Source: an uncultured Clostridia bacterium
GTDB taxonomy: Bacteria; Bacillota_A; Clostridia; Oscillospirales; Oscillospiraceae
Assembly: GCA_946405325.1 (NCBI GenBank)
Contig: CAMJGU010000049.1
Location: 1 to 6,711, forward strand
Direction: 5' to 3'
Length of the DNA stretch: 6,711 nt
Shown here: piece by piece, positions 1-5,742 of the stretch
How the letters are laid out: the number at the start of each line of letters is the position of its first letter
Numbering within the stretch: the first letter of the stretch is position 1
Made by a program: the position numbers and the translations under genes
The notes under the pieces: generated by a model
Told to the model about the DNA's origin: nothing
The model's input: the letters and a program-made list of their open reading frames with translations, nothing else
Databases searched by the model: none

Positions 1-613
1 CGGTGCGGATCTCCTCGAGGCGCTTCTTGCCGGCGATGATGTACATGGTGAGCTCCTTATAGTATTTGAGGTTGAGCTCATACATCTGGTCGAACATCGC
101 GATGTCCTTGAGCAGCGTGACCTGGTGATTTTCCAGCTCCTTGGTGATGCGCTCGACGCTGGACTCCGCCTTGCTGTACTGCTCCTTCATCAGCGCGAGC
201 TTATCCTTTTGCTTCTGGAAGATGCCCGCGAGGCCCTTCTTCTCCTCCTTGCCGAAGCCCTTGACCTCCAGCACCAGCTTGGAGAGCGTGTCGCCCACCT
301 CGCCGAGGTCCTTGTTGCGGACGGACGCGAGCGCGTTCTCGGAGAAGGACGCGACGCTCTTCTGCGCCGCCGCGCCGTAGTTGAGCACGAGATTGGAGTC
401 GGTGATGTCGATCTTCTTGGAGAAGTCCTCCACCGCCTTCTTTTCCTCGTCGGTGAGCAGGTCCTCGTCCAGCTGCACCGGCTCGACCTCCTTCTTCTCC
501 GGCTCGGCGGCGGGCGTGGCGGGGGTGGGTACGCCGTCCAGCGTGAGCTCGGGCATTGCCGCGGCGGTGGCGGTGGGTTCCAAGGTCAGCTCGGGAATGT
601 TGTTGTCAGCCAT
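1..613 (-). CDS. telA: Toxic anion resistance protein, TelA/YaaN family (C-terminal part outside window)
   Basis: The gene reads leftward from the ATG at 611-613 and runs off the left edge, so only the first 204 residues are visible; family members are usually about 350-400 residues. An AGGAGG lies 7 bases before the ATG. Residues 1-50 are a low-complexity, Pro/Ala/Glu-rich tail holding two copies of a PELTL(E/D) motif (about 7-12 and 21-26). The TelA core then begins: an LTDEEKKAVEDF helix, an NLVLNYGAAAQKSVASFSE stretch (about 74-92) and KDLGEVGDTLSKLV (about 101-114), all typical of the family, followed by long charged helices likely to form coiled coils. There is no signal peptide or membrane segment, so the protein should be cytoplasmic. 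The family is named for tellurite resistance, but its biochemical role is unknown. The xpaC gene lies 28 bases upstream, the same pairing as Bacillus subtilis xpaC-yaaN. Family assignment is firm; a real role in anion resistance here is not shown. Confidence 0.92.
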   Translation of the reverse strand, partial: MADNNIPELTLEPTATAAAMPELTLDGVPTPATPAAEPEKKEVEPVQLDEDLLTDEEKKAVEDFSKKIDITDSNLVLNYGAAAQKSVASFSENALASVRNKDLGEVGDTLSKLVLEVKGFGKEEKKGLAGIFQKQKDKLALMKEQYSKAESSVERITKELENHQVTLLKDIAMFDQMYELNLKYYKELTMYIIAGKKRLEEIRT

Positions 614-641
614 GATCGTATCCTCCTATGTGTTCAATCCA

Positions 642-1364
642 TTATAATTCCAGTTTGATGTCGCCCATGCCCGCGACGGCGCTGCCGCCGGAGGCGTCGT
701 CCACATTGTCGTTCACCGTGTCGTGCAGCTCGTCGGTGACTAAGCCCTCGCGCTGCATCAGGTTCTCGAGCACCGTGATGTCCGTGGAGATGTCCATCGC
801 CTCCGCGCCGAAGAGCGCGTCGAGCTGCTTTTCAAACGCCGCCACGATGGTGCCCATCATGTTTTCGACCTTCTGCATCGTGCCGGCGATGTTCTCGCCG
901 CTGACGCCCTGCGCGCCCATGCGGTCGTAGGCGTTGAGGATCTTCAGCGTCGTGGGCAGGTAGTAGTCCATGAAGCGGCTGATCTGGGGAAGGCGCGAGG
1001 GATCCGCCTTGACCTGCGCAAAGATCTTGCCGCAGATGTCCTCCAGCCGGTCGATGTCGGCGCTGATGGTTTCGTCCTGAATGGACGCGTTGAGCCGCTT
1101 CATCTCCGCGACGGCGAGGCTGCCGTCCTTGATCATCTTATCCAGCGCCTCGTTGCCGGTGGGCTTTTCCTCCTTCGGCTTTTCGGCGACCTGCTCCTCC
1201 ACGTCAGGGCAGACGCTCCGCATGATGCCGAACACGATCAGCGACACCACCGTGAGCATGATGAAATGTCCCGTCTTGTAGAGCGGGAACAGCGCGGCGT
1301 ACAGCAGCCACGTCCCGCCGACGGCATAATAGGGTACGACTGATTTTCGTTTGACGGTCGCCAT
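642..1364 (-). CDS. xpaC: XpaC-like protein (5-bromo-4-chloroindolyl phosphate hydrolysis family)
   Basis: A 240-residue protein. The reading frame stays open far upstream (to about 2060), but the ATG at 1362-1364 has an AGGAGG 8 bases before it and a near-consensus promoter just upstream, which settles the start. Residues about 11-28 and 34-51 are hydrophobic and form one hairpin or two membrane segments. A charged Lys/Glu/Pro linker (55-70) follows, then a helical soluble domain. That domain carries features I associate with XpaC: IQDETISADIDRLEDI (95-110), ISRFMDYYLPTTLKILNAYD (128-147), GVSGENIAGTM (153-163) and an AFEKQLDALF...DISTDITVLE block (176-200). XpaC was named from hydrolysis of the chromogenic substrate X-phos in Bacillus; no catalytic site is known, so enzymatic activity is doubtful. 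It is the first gene of a likely operon with the TelA-family gene, suggesting a membrane partner for that cytoplasmic protein. This is inference from conserved neighbourhood. Confidence 0.9.
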   Translation of the reverse strand: MATVKRKSVVPYYAVGGTWLLYAALFPLYKTGHFIMLTVVSLIVFGIMRSVCPDVEEQVAEKPKEEKPTGNEALDKMIKDGSLAVAEMKRLNASIQDETISADIDRLEDICGKIFAQVKADPSRLPQISRFMDYYLPTTLKILNAYDRMGAQGVSGENIAGTMQKVENMMGTIVAAFEKQLDALFGAEAMDISTDITVLENLMQREGLVTDELHDTVNDNVDDASGGSAVAGMGDIKLEL

Positions 1365-1394
1365 CGCGCTCGCCTCCTGTTTATAGGTAAGAAT

Positions 1395-1423
1395 ATTATA
1401 TCCCCCCTGTGTGCCGCGGTCAA
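1395..1423 (-). promoter_or_regulatory. Sigma-A-type promoter of the xpaC-telA operon
   Basis: On the minus strand a -35 box TTGACC (1418-1423, 5 of 6 consensus bases) is followed by exactly 17 bases and a perfect -10 box TATAAT (1395-1400). Transcription would start near 1388, giving a leader of about two dozen bases before the xpaC ATG that includes its AGGAGG. The -35 box begins only four bases past the T-run of the preceding gene's terminator. No operator-like inverted repeat is obvious. Confidence 0.85.
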
Positions 1424-1427
1424 GGAG

Positions 1428-1453
1428 AAAAACGCCCCGCGTTACGCGGGGCG
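1428..1453 (-). terminator. Intrinsic terminator of the DUF6512-like gene, stop codon in the loop
   Basis: On the minus strand a perfect 9-bp GC stem (CGCCCCGCG / CGCGGGGCG, at 1445-1453 and 1433-1441) closes a three-base TAA loop and runs straight into TTTTT (1428-1432). The TAA is the stop codon of the upstream gene, and the 5' arm encodes its last three residues (Arg-Pro-Ala). So short a loop may open by a base pair or two in the RNA. Confidence 0.9.
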
Positions 1454-1999
1454 CTCGGGCGTCGGGATGCCATATTGAAACGTGGTGGGGTCGCGGAACA
1501 GCGGGATCTGCGGCGGGCGATAGGTGAAATACACAAACGCGAACAGCGCCGCCCAGAGCAGCAAAAAGCCCGCGATCTGCCACGCCGCGCCGCGGAGCGC
1601 GAAGGCGCTGAGCAGGCGGTAGCTGAGCAGATACATCGCCGCGTCCGCGAGGTAGAAGATCACGATGTTCAGCCAGCTCGGCGGCGCGCCGAACATCCCC
1701 GCCGTCGTGTAGTGCAGCAGCGGGATCAGCAGCATGCCGCACAGTCCCGCCGCCGCCTTGACCGCGAAGAAGTTGCGGTACGGCTCGGCGAACACCGGAT
1801 ATTCCGCGACGGTGAACACAAAATACGGGAGAAAGAGCAGCTTGATATGCTCCCAGGTCGAGTCGTTGACGCCCGCGAACGCCGCGACAAAGCGGTTGCC
1901 GCCCGACCAGTCGTAGACGTAGTGCAGCAGCACCCCCATTGCACCGACGACCAAAAAGCCAAGGATCTCCCAGCCGCGCAGATGTTTCCGTACCGTCAT
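1442..1999 (-). CDS. DUF6512-like multi-pass membrane protein of unknown function
   Basis: A 185-residue integral membrane protein. The ATG at 1997-1999 is preceded by AAAGGAG with 7 bases of spacing. About five hydrophobic segments can be drawn: residues 10-29, 52-70, 79-97, 108-127 and 140-159. Recognisable features are LLHYVYDWSG (24-33), an NDSTWEHIKLLFLPY block (45-59) and a C-terminal FTYRPPQIPLFRDPTTFQYG tail (158-177). I associate this combination with DUF6512 proteins of Firmicutes, from memory and without a search. The conserved His, Trp, Asn and Glu residues lie at membrane edges, which could suit metal or small-molecule binding or an intramembrane enzyme, but no function is established. 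It appears to be a single-gene unit: a terminator lies on each side and the neighbouring gene on the 3' side has its own promoter. I am confident it is a real membrane protein and less sure of the family number. Confidence 0.82.
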   Translation of the reverse strand: MTVRKHLRGWEILGFLVVGAMGVLLHYVYDWSGGNRFVAAFAGVNDSTWEHIKLLFLPYFVFTVAEYPVFAEPYRNFFAVKAAAGLCGMLLIPLLHYTTAGMFGAPPSWLNIVIFYLADAAMYLLSYRLLSAFALRGAAWQIAGFLLLWAALFAFVYFTYRPPQIPLFRDPTTFQYGIPTPERPA

Positions 2000-2031
2000 A
2001 TCGCCGCTCCTTTGCTTTCATTGTCGGATAG

Positions 2032-2060
2032 TTTATGCGGCGCGATGACGGCTTATGCAA
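2032..2060 (-). promoter_or_regulatory. Weak candidate promoter for the DUF6512-like gene
   Basis: On the minus strand TTGCAT (2055-2060) is followed after 17 bases by CATAAA (2032-2037, 4 of 6 consensus bases); TAAACT two bases further on is an alternative -10. The -35 candidate overlaps the T-run of the terminator of the preceding gene. The match is weak. It is proposed mainly because a terminator separates this gene from the upstream one, so it needs its own promoter in the roughly 60 bases available. Confidence 0.35.
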
Positions 2061-2087
2061 AAAAGAGCCGCGGCGCGGCTCTTTTTT
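2059..2087 (-). terminator. Symmetric (bidirectional) intrinsic terminator after the MBL-fold gene
   Basis: The core GAGCCGCGGCGCGGCTC (2065-2081) is a near-perfect palindrome able to form a 7-bp GC-rich stem with a GGC/GCC loop. It has six A on the left (2059-2064) and six T on the right (2082-2087). Read on the minus strand it ends in TTTTTT and sits 10 bases after the MBL-fold gene's stop codon, which is its evident use. The A-run can extend the stem. It would also terminate plus-strand transcripts, blocking any antisense read-through into the MBL-fold gene. Confidence 0.88.
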
Positions 2088-2097
2088 GACGATACGA

Positions 2098-2718
2098 TCA
2101 CATTTCCGGCCCAGCGTACCGCGGCACCACCACGCCCGACGGCGCGTCCGCCGTCAGGGTGAAGCGATTGGTGCTCAAGCGGTGCACCTGCTCCGCGGGA
2201 TACTGCTCCAAAAATGTCTCCACAGTGCCCACCGGGCGCAGGCCGAACTCGCCGTGGCGATAGTGCATCGGCACGACGACGCGGGGCTTCGCCGCGTCCG
2301 CGACGCGCTTCGCCGTCGCGGCGTCGATGGTGTAGTAACCGCCCACGGGGATCAGCAGCACGTCCGCGCCCGAAATGGCGGCAAGCTGTTCCTCCGTCGG
2401 GTAGTGGCCGAGGTCGCCGCAGTGGACGACGGTCATGCCCTCGGCGCGCAGGATGTGCATGAGGTTGTTACCCCGCAGCGCGCCGCCCTGTTCATCGTGG
2501 AACGTGGCGACGGTCTCCACCGTGAACGGGCTCTTCCTGCCGTCCGTCAGCGCCACGCCCTCGACATAGTTGTGGTCGGCGTGACCGTGGGAGCAGAGCG
2601 CTTCATTCCCGTGGGTGTGCAGGGGCGGATAGGTGTCCATCTTGTAGGGGTCGAACACGACGCGGTAGCCGTCGCTCTCCAGCGCAAAGCAGGCGTGTCC
2701 CAGCCAAATGATCTCCAT
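2098..2718 (-). CDS. MBL-fold metal-dependent hydrolase (UPF0173/UlaG-like)
   Basis: A 206-residue single-domain metallo-beta-lactamase-fold protein. The ATG at 2716-2718 has GGAGG 7 bases upstream. It opens with IIWLGHACFAL (3-13) and a FDPY strand (22-25), typical of the UPF0173/UlaG-like group. The full metal-site set is present: the HGHADH motif (His44, His46, Asp48, His49), candidate His74 in FHDEQGG, Asp102 in CGDLGH and His152 in VPMHYRHG. It should therefore bind two metal ions and be an active hydrolase. The substrate is unknown: relatives include L-ascorbate-6-phosphate lactonase and phosphodiesterase-like enzymes, and no sugar-use genes are nearby to suggest the former. There is no signal peptide, so it is cytoplasmic. 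Its start lies 15 bases after the stop of the lipoprotein gene, so the two are very likely co-transcribed, and a strong terminator follows it. Confidence 0.9.
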   Translation of the reverse strand: MEIIWLGHACFALESDGYRVVFDPYKMDTYPPLHTHGNEALCSHGHADHNYVEGVALTDGRKSPFTVETVATFHDEQGGALRGNNLMHILRAEGMTVVHCGDLGHYPTEEQLAAISGADVLLIPVGGYYTIDAATAKRVADAAKPRVVVPMHYRHGEFGLRPVGTVETFLEQYPAEQVHRLSTNRFTLTADAPSGVVVPRYAGPEM

Positions 2719-2733
2719 GAGCGTTCCTCCGTT

Positions 2734-3714
2734 TTATTCCTGTTTTTCCTCCGTCGTCTCCGCCGGAGCGTTTTTCTTTTTGCGGGCAAAGAGCTTTCTT
2801 CCGCCCGCCTTGCGGCGGATCAGCTTCACGATCAGCACCACCGCCGCCGCGACGAGCACGAGCGTCAGCCAGCTGTACGCCAGCAGCTCGGCGGCATCCT
2901 CCAGGAAATCGCCGAAGTCGCGCAGGCCCTCGCGGAAGGCGTTCCGGATGCGCTGGCCGAAGGTCAGCGGCGCGTTGTCCTGCTCCGTGACCTTGTAGAC
3001 CTCGTTGAGCGTGACGTAGATGGTGGAATAGTCGATCAGCGCGTCGTAGTGCCGCAGCTCGCCGGAGAGGGATTCGATCTGATACTCGGTGTCGGAAATC
3101 GCGCTCTCGAGCGTGATGATGTCCTCCATCGCCTCCGCGCGGCTGAGCAGCTCCTGCAAACGGTCGAGCTTGATCTTCGCGGTTTCGAGGCGGGACTCCA
3201 TATCGTAGTAGCGCTCGCTGACGTTCTCGGCGCTCTGGGTCTGGTAGCGCACGCGGCACAGCTCGCCGATCTGGTGCAGAAACGTATCAAACTGCGCGGC
3301 GGGCACGCGGACGGTGTAGCTGGCGCTGCGGTAGCCGGAGGAATAGTTGTTGCTGCTCTGCTCCTCAAAGTAGCCGCCGAGCTGATTGGTCAGCGTGACG
3401 ATGTCGCTCTGCGCCTTTTCGTACTCGGTGGTCTCCAGCTCCAGATTGGCGCGGTAGATCATCTTGACGCTCTCGGGGATGTTGGCGCGGGTGCTGTTCG
3501 CCGTGCCGCCGTCGCTTGCCGTCGTTTTCGATTCCATGGGCATCTCGGCGTCCCAGTATGCCTCCTCCATCGCCTCGGGCGCCGCCATGCCGTTGGTGGC
3601 GCCGTAAAACGCCGTGCTGCCGCTGGCGGCATTCCGGGGCGCGCTGCCGCCGCAGGCGGTCAGGCCGAGGATCAGCACAAGGGTCAACAAAATCGCAATA
3701 CTTCTCTTCTTCAT
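2734..3714 (-). CDS. DUF4349 domain-containing lipoprotein
   Basis: A 326-residue protein from the ATG at 3712-3714, which has GAGGTGG just upstream. An in-frame ATG seven codons earlier has no such site and would put acidic residues before the signal peptide. Residues 1-20 are a signal peptide (MKKR, a hydrophobic core, then the lipobox LTAC), so Cys21 should be lipidated and the protein held outside the membrane. A low-complexity linker runs to about 80. The DUF4349 region follows (about 84-300): MIYRANLELET, a YTVRVPAAQFDTFL strand (133-146), a long coiled coil (about 167-223) and DYSTIYVTLNEV (228-239). A membrane helix at 280-299 precedes a Lys/Arg-rich tail that should be cytoplasmic. 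The chain would thus be anchored at both ends. The molecular function of the family is unknown. It forms an operon with the downstream MBL-fold gene. I see no convincing promoter in the 73 bases upstream. Confidence 0.92.
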   Translation of the reverse strand: MKKRSIAILLTLVLILGLTACGGSAPRNAASGSTAFYGATNGMAAPEAMEEAYWDAEMPMESKTTASDGGTANSTRANIPESVKMIYRANLELETTEYEKAQSDIVTLTNQLGGYFEEQSSNNYSSGYRSASYTVRVPAAQFDTFLHQIGELCRVRYQTQSAENVSERYYDMESRLETAKIKLDRLQELLSRAEAMEDIITLESAISDTEYQIESLSGELRHYDALIDYSTIYVTLNEVYKVTEQDNAPLTFGQRIRNAFREGLRDFGDFLEDAAELLAYSWLTLVLVAAAVVLIVKLIRRKAGGRKLFARKKKNAPAETTEEKQE

Positions 3715-3787
3715 CTCATCCACCTCAAATCTCATATTTTGGGGTTGCTGACAGATTAGACGGGGATCGCGGAAAAAAGTTCCCTCG

Positions 3788-4363
3788 TTACTCCAATTCG
3801 TCCAGCGTCATGGAGAAGCTGTCGAGACAGTGGGCGAGAAAGTAGTCCAGCTCCGGCAGGCGCATGTCCGCGAGCGCGCGGTAGGTCTGCTCCGCGGCGC
3901 GCTTGAACTCGTGGTTGCCCGCTTTCAATTCCTCGATGCACTTGATGTACGCCGACAGCTTGTCCGCCGCCTTAACCAAACGGCGAATGTCCTCGTCCTG
4001 TTCATAGAGCACGGGGCGGTAGGTGTCGCGCAGCGCCTCCGGCAGGAGCGAGAGCAGCTTGTCCGCGGCGACGCGCTCCACCTTTTTATAGCTGTTCTTG
4101 ATCTCGGGGTTATAGTACTTGATCGGCGTCGGCATGTCGCCGGTGATGATCTCCGTCGCGTCGTGGTAGAGCGCGTAGACCGCCACCTGCCCCGCATCGA
4201 TGTTGCCGCCGAAGACCTCGTTGCGGATCACCGCCAGCGCGTGCGCCAGCACCGCCACCATGTGGCTGTGCTCCTGCACGTTCTCGGAAAAGCTGTTGCG
4301 CATCAGCGCCCAGCGCGGGATGTAGCGCATGCGGCTGATGTAGGCGAAAAAATGACTCTTCAT
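3788..4363 (-). CDS. yfbR: YfbR-like 5'-deoxynucleotidase, HD domain
   Basis: A 191-residue HD-domain phosphohydrolase. From memory it aligns almost end to end with E. coli YfbR: SHFFAYISRMRYIPRWALMR at the start, SENVQEHSHMVAVLAHAL, ALYHDATEIITGDMPTPIKY, AADKLSAYIKCIEELKAGN and LDYF near the end. Metal ligands expected for the HD site are visible as His32, His67-Asp68 and Asp134. E. coli YfbR removes the 5' phosphate from deoxyribonucleoside monophosphates in the cytoplasm, contributing to dNMP turnover and thymidylate supply; the same reaction is likely here. Its ATG (4361-4363) overlaps the stop codon of mtaB in an ATGA junction. GGAGG lies within the last mtaB codons, which suggests translational coupling. 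I see no clear hairpin terminator downstream, so transcripts may continue into the lipoprotein gene. Confidence 0.93.
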   Translation of the reverse strand: MKSHFFAYISRMRYIPRWALMRNSFSENVQEHSHMVAVLAHALAVIRNEVFGGNIDAGQVAVYALYHDATEIITGDMPTPIKYYNPEIKNSYKKVERVAADKLLSLLPEALRDTYRPVLYEQDEDIRRLVKAADKLSAYIKCIEELKAGNHEFKRAAEQTYRALADMRLPELDYFLAHCLDSFSMTLDELE

Positions 4364-5652
4364 CGTGTCTCCTCCAACGCGCCGTACAGCCGCTCCCCGT
4401 CGTGACGGAGAATGCGCACGGCGCGCACTTCGTTCTGTAAGCCCCGCTCCTCCACGAAAACCTCCGTGTAGTTGGGCGCATGGCCCGCGCTGCCCTCGGT
4501 CTCCGCGCCCTCAAAGAGGACGGAGAGCGTTTTGCCCACGCAGCGGTCGAGGTAGGCCTTCTTCATCGCGCGGGCGACCTCGGCGGCTCGTGCGGCGCGT
4601 TCTTCCTTGACGTGCTTTTCCACCTGCGCCATCTCCGCCGCCTTGGTGCCGGGGCGGATGGAATAGGGGAAGATGTGCATGTCGGCAAAGGCGCACCGCC
4701 CGATAAACGCGAGCGTCTCGGCAAACTCCGCCTCCGTCTCCTCCGGAAAGCCGGTGATGAGATCGGTGGTGATGGCGGGGTCATCGAAATACTCCCGCAG
4801 CAGCGCGCAGGATTCGAGATACCGCGCGGTGTCGTAGCGGCGGTTCATGCGTCGGAGCGTCGCGTCGCAGCCCGATTGGAGCGAGAGGTGGAAGTGCGGG
4901 CAGAGGTTATTGAGCTCCGCCGCGCGCTCGCAGAACTCCCGCGTGACGGTGCGCGGCTCCAGCGAGCCGAGGCGCACGCGCATGGTCGGCGCGGCGCGGC
5001 ACACCAACTCGACGAGGTCGACGAGTCCCAAGTCCCCCGGCAGATCTCGGCCGTAGGACGAGATCTCGATGCCGGTGAGCACGATCTCGCGGTAGCCCTC
5101 CTCGGCGAGCTTCTTCACCTGTGCTTCCGCCTCCGCCATGGGGAGCGAGCGCACCGGGCCGCGGGCGAAGGGAATGATGCAGTACGTGCAGAAATTCACG
5201 CAGCCGTCCTCCACCTTGAGCATCGCGCGGGTGCGTGCCGCCATGCCCCCGGCGGGGAGGATTTCAAAGTCGCGGCGGTGCAGCGCGTCGTCCAGATGGA
5301 CAATGCGCGTCTTTTCCGCCGCCGCGCGCTCCACCAGATCGAGGAATCCGCCGCGGTCGTTGGTGCCGGCCAGCACGTCCACCGCCAGCGCCTTCACGTC
5401 GTCAGGGTGTGTCTGGGCATAGCAGCCGCAGGCGGCGATGACCGCCGCCGGATTGCGCGTCCTGGCGCGGCGGAGCATCTGGCGGGACTTTTTGTCGCTG
5501 ATGGCGGTCACGGAGCAGGTGTTGACGATGTAGGCGTCCGCCTCGTCCTCAAAGTCGACGAGACTGTGGCCGCGGCGCAGCAACTCCTGCTCAATGGCTT
5601 GCGTCTCATATTGGTTCACCTTGCAGCCCAAGGTGCAGATGGCGATTCGCAT
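4360..5652 (-). CDS. mtaB: tRNA t6A37 methylthiotransferase MtaB
   Basis: A 430-residue radical-SAM enzyme that adds a methylthio group to t6A at position 37 of ANN-decoding tRNAs, giving ms2t6A. The frame stays open upstream to about 6321, but MRIAICTLGCKVNQYET is the classic MtaB start and the ATG at 5650-5652 has AGAGGA 7 bases before it. Domains in order: N-terminal UPF0004/MTTase (about 1-125) with the cluster cysteines Cys10, Cys46 (in NTCS) and Cys77 (in CGCYAQ); radical-SAM core (about 135-360) with Cys151, Cys155 and Cys158 of the CVNFCTYC motif; a C-terminal TRAM-like RNA-binding domain (about 368-430). All six cysteines for the two [4Fe-4S] clusters are present, so it looks active. 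CTLGCKVNQ at the start favours MtaB over MiaB or RimO. It is the first gene of a minus-strand unit with yfbR and diverges from a cysteine desulfurase-containing unit. Confidence 0.96.
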   Translation of the reverse strand: MRIAICTLGCKVNQYETQAIEQELLRRGHSLVDFEDEADAYIVNTCSVTAISDKKSRQMLRRARTRNPAAVIAACGCYAQTHPDDVKALAVDVLAGTNDRGGFLDLVERAAAEKTRIVHLDDALHRRDFEILPAGGMAARTRAMLKVEDGCVNFCTYCIIPFARGPVRSLPMAEAEAQVKKLAEEGYREIVLTGIEISSYGRDLPGDLGLVDLVELVCRAAPTMRVRLGSLEPRTVTREFCERAAELNNLCPHFHLSLQSGCDATLRRMNRRYDTARYLESCALLREYFDDPAITTDLITGFPEETEAEFAETLAFIGRCAFADMHIFPYSIRPGTKAAEMAQVEKHVKEERAARAAEVARAMKKAYLDRCVGKTLSVLFEGAETEGSAGHAPNYTEVFVEERGLQNEVRAVRILRHDGERLYGALEETR

Positions 5653-5664
5653 AGGGCTTTCCTC

Positions 5665-5693
5665 TTGCTTTTGATTGGTAGATTTTATATAAT
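5665..5693 (+). promoter_or_regulatory. Promoter of the Sel1-repeat/cysteine desulfurase unit
   Basis: On the plus strand TTGCTT (5665-5670, 4 of 6) is followed by exactly 17 bases and a perfect TATAAT (5688-5693). Transcription should begin near 5700, leaving a leader of about 40 bases before the ATG at 5743. The -10 box overlaps the -10 box of the oppositely directed mtaB promoter. Confidence 0.8.
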
Positions 5694-5720
5694 TGTACCG
5701 TTGTTTTGCCGAAGATGCAA
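5692..5720 (-). promoter_or_regulatory. Promoter of mtaB, overlapping the divergent promoter
   Basis: On the minus strand TTGCAT (5715-5720) is followed by exactly 17 bases and TACAAT (5692-5697, 5 of 6). Transcription should begin near 5685, giving a leader of roughly 30 bases before the mtaB ATG. The two -10 boxes share positions 5692-5693, so one polymerase at a time is expected to occupy the region. Confidence 0.7.
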
Positions 5721-5742
5721 GCACAAAAGAAAGGAACGCACC

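Noticed and set aside
1365..2060. An upstream extension of the xpaC frame giving a 472-residue product
   Set aside because: It overlaps the DUF6512-like gene in another frame, contains a terminator and the xpaC promoter, and reads as Arg/Pro-rich low-complexity sequence.
1409..2089. A 226-codon plus-strand open frame opposite the DUF6512-like gene
   Set aside because: Its Arg/Gln/Glu-rich translation has no recognisable domain, and it starts in the neighbouring promoter and passes through a terminator.
3715..3735. An earlier ATG for the DUF4349 lipoprotein (adds MRFEVDE)
   Set aside because: It has no ribosome binding site and would place acidic residues before the signal peptide; the next ATG has GAGGTGG and starts MKKR.
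2035..3759. A 574-codon plus-strand open frame across the lipoprotein and MBL-fold genes
   Set aside because: It is antisense to two clearly recognised genes, its product is His/Arg/Val/Leu-rich without any domain, and it has no ribosome binding site. GC-rich codon use on the opposite strand explains the lack of stops.
3755..3787. A terminator after yfbR or a promoter for the lipoprotein gene in the 73-base gap
   Set aside because: A TTTTTT run exists on the minus strand but no real stem precedes it. TCTAAT (3755-3760) resembles a -10 box but has no -35 partner at 16-18 bases.
4480..5742. A long in-frame extension upstream of the Sel1-repeat gene
   Set aside because: It is antisense to mtaB. 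The ATG at 5743 has its own ribosome binding site and promoter, and the repeats begin only after it.
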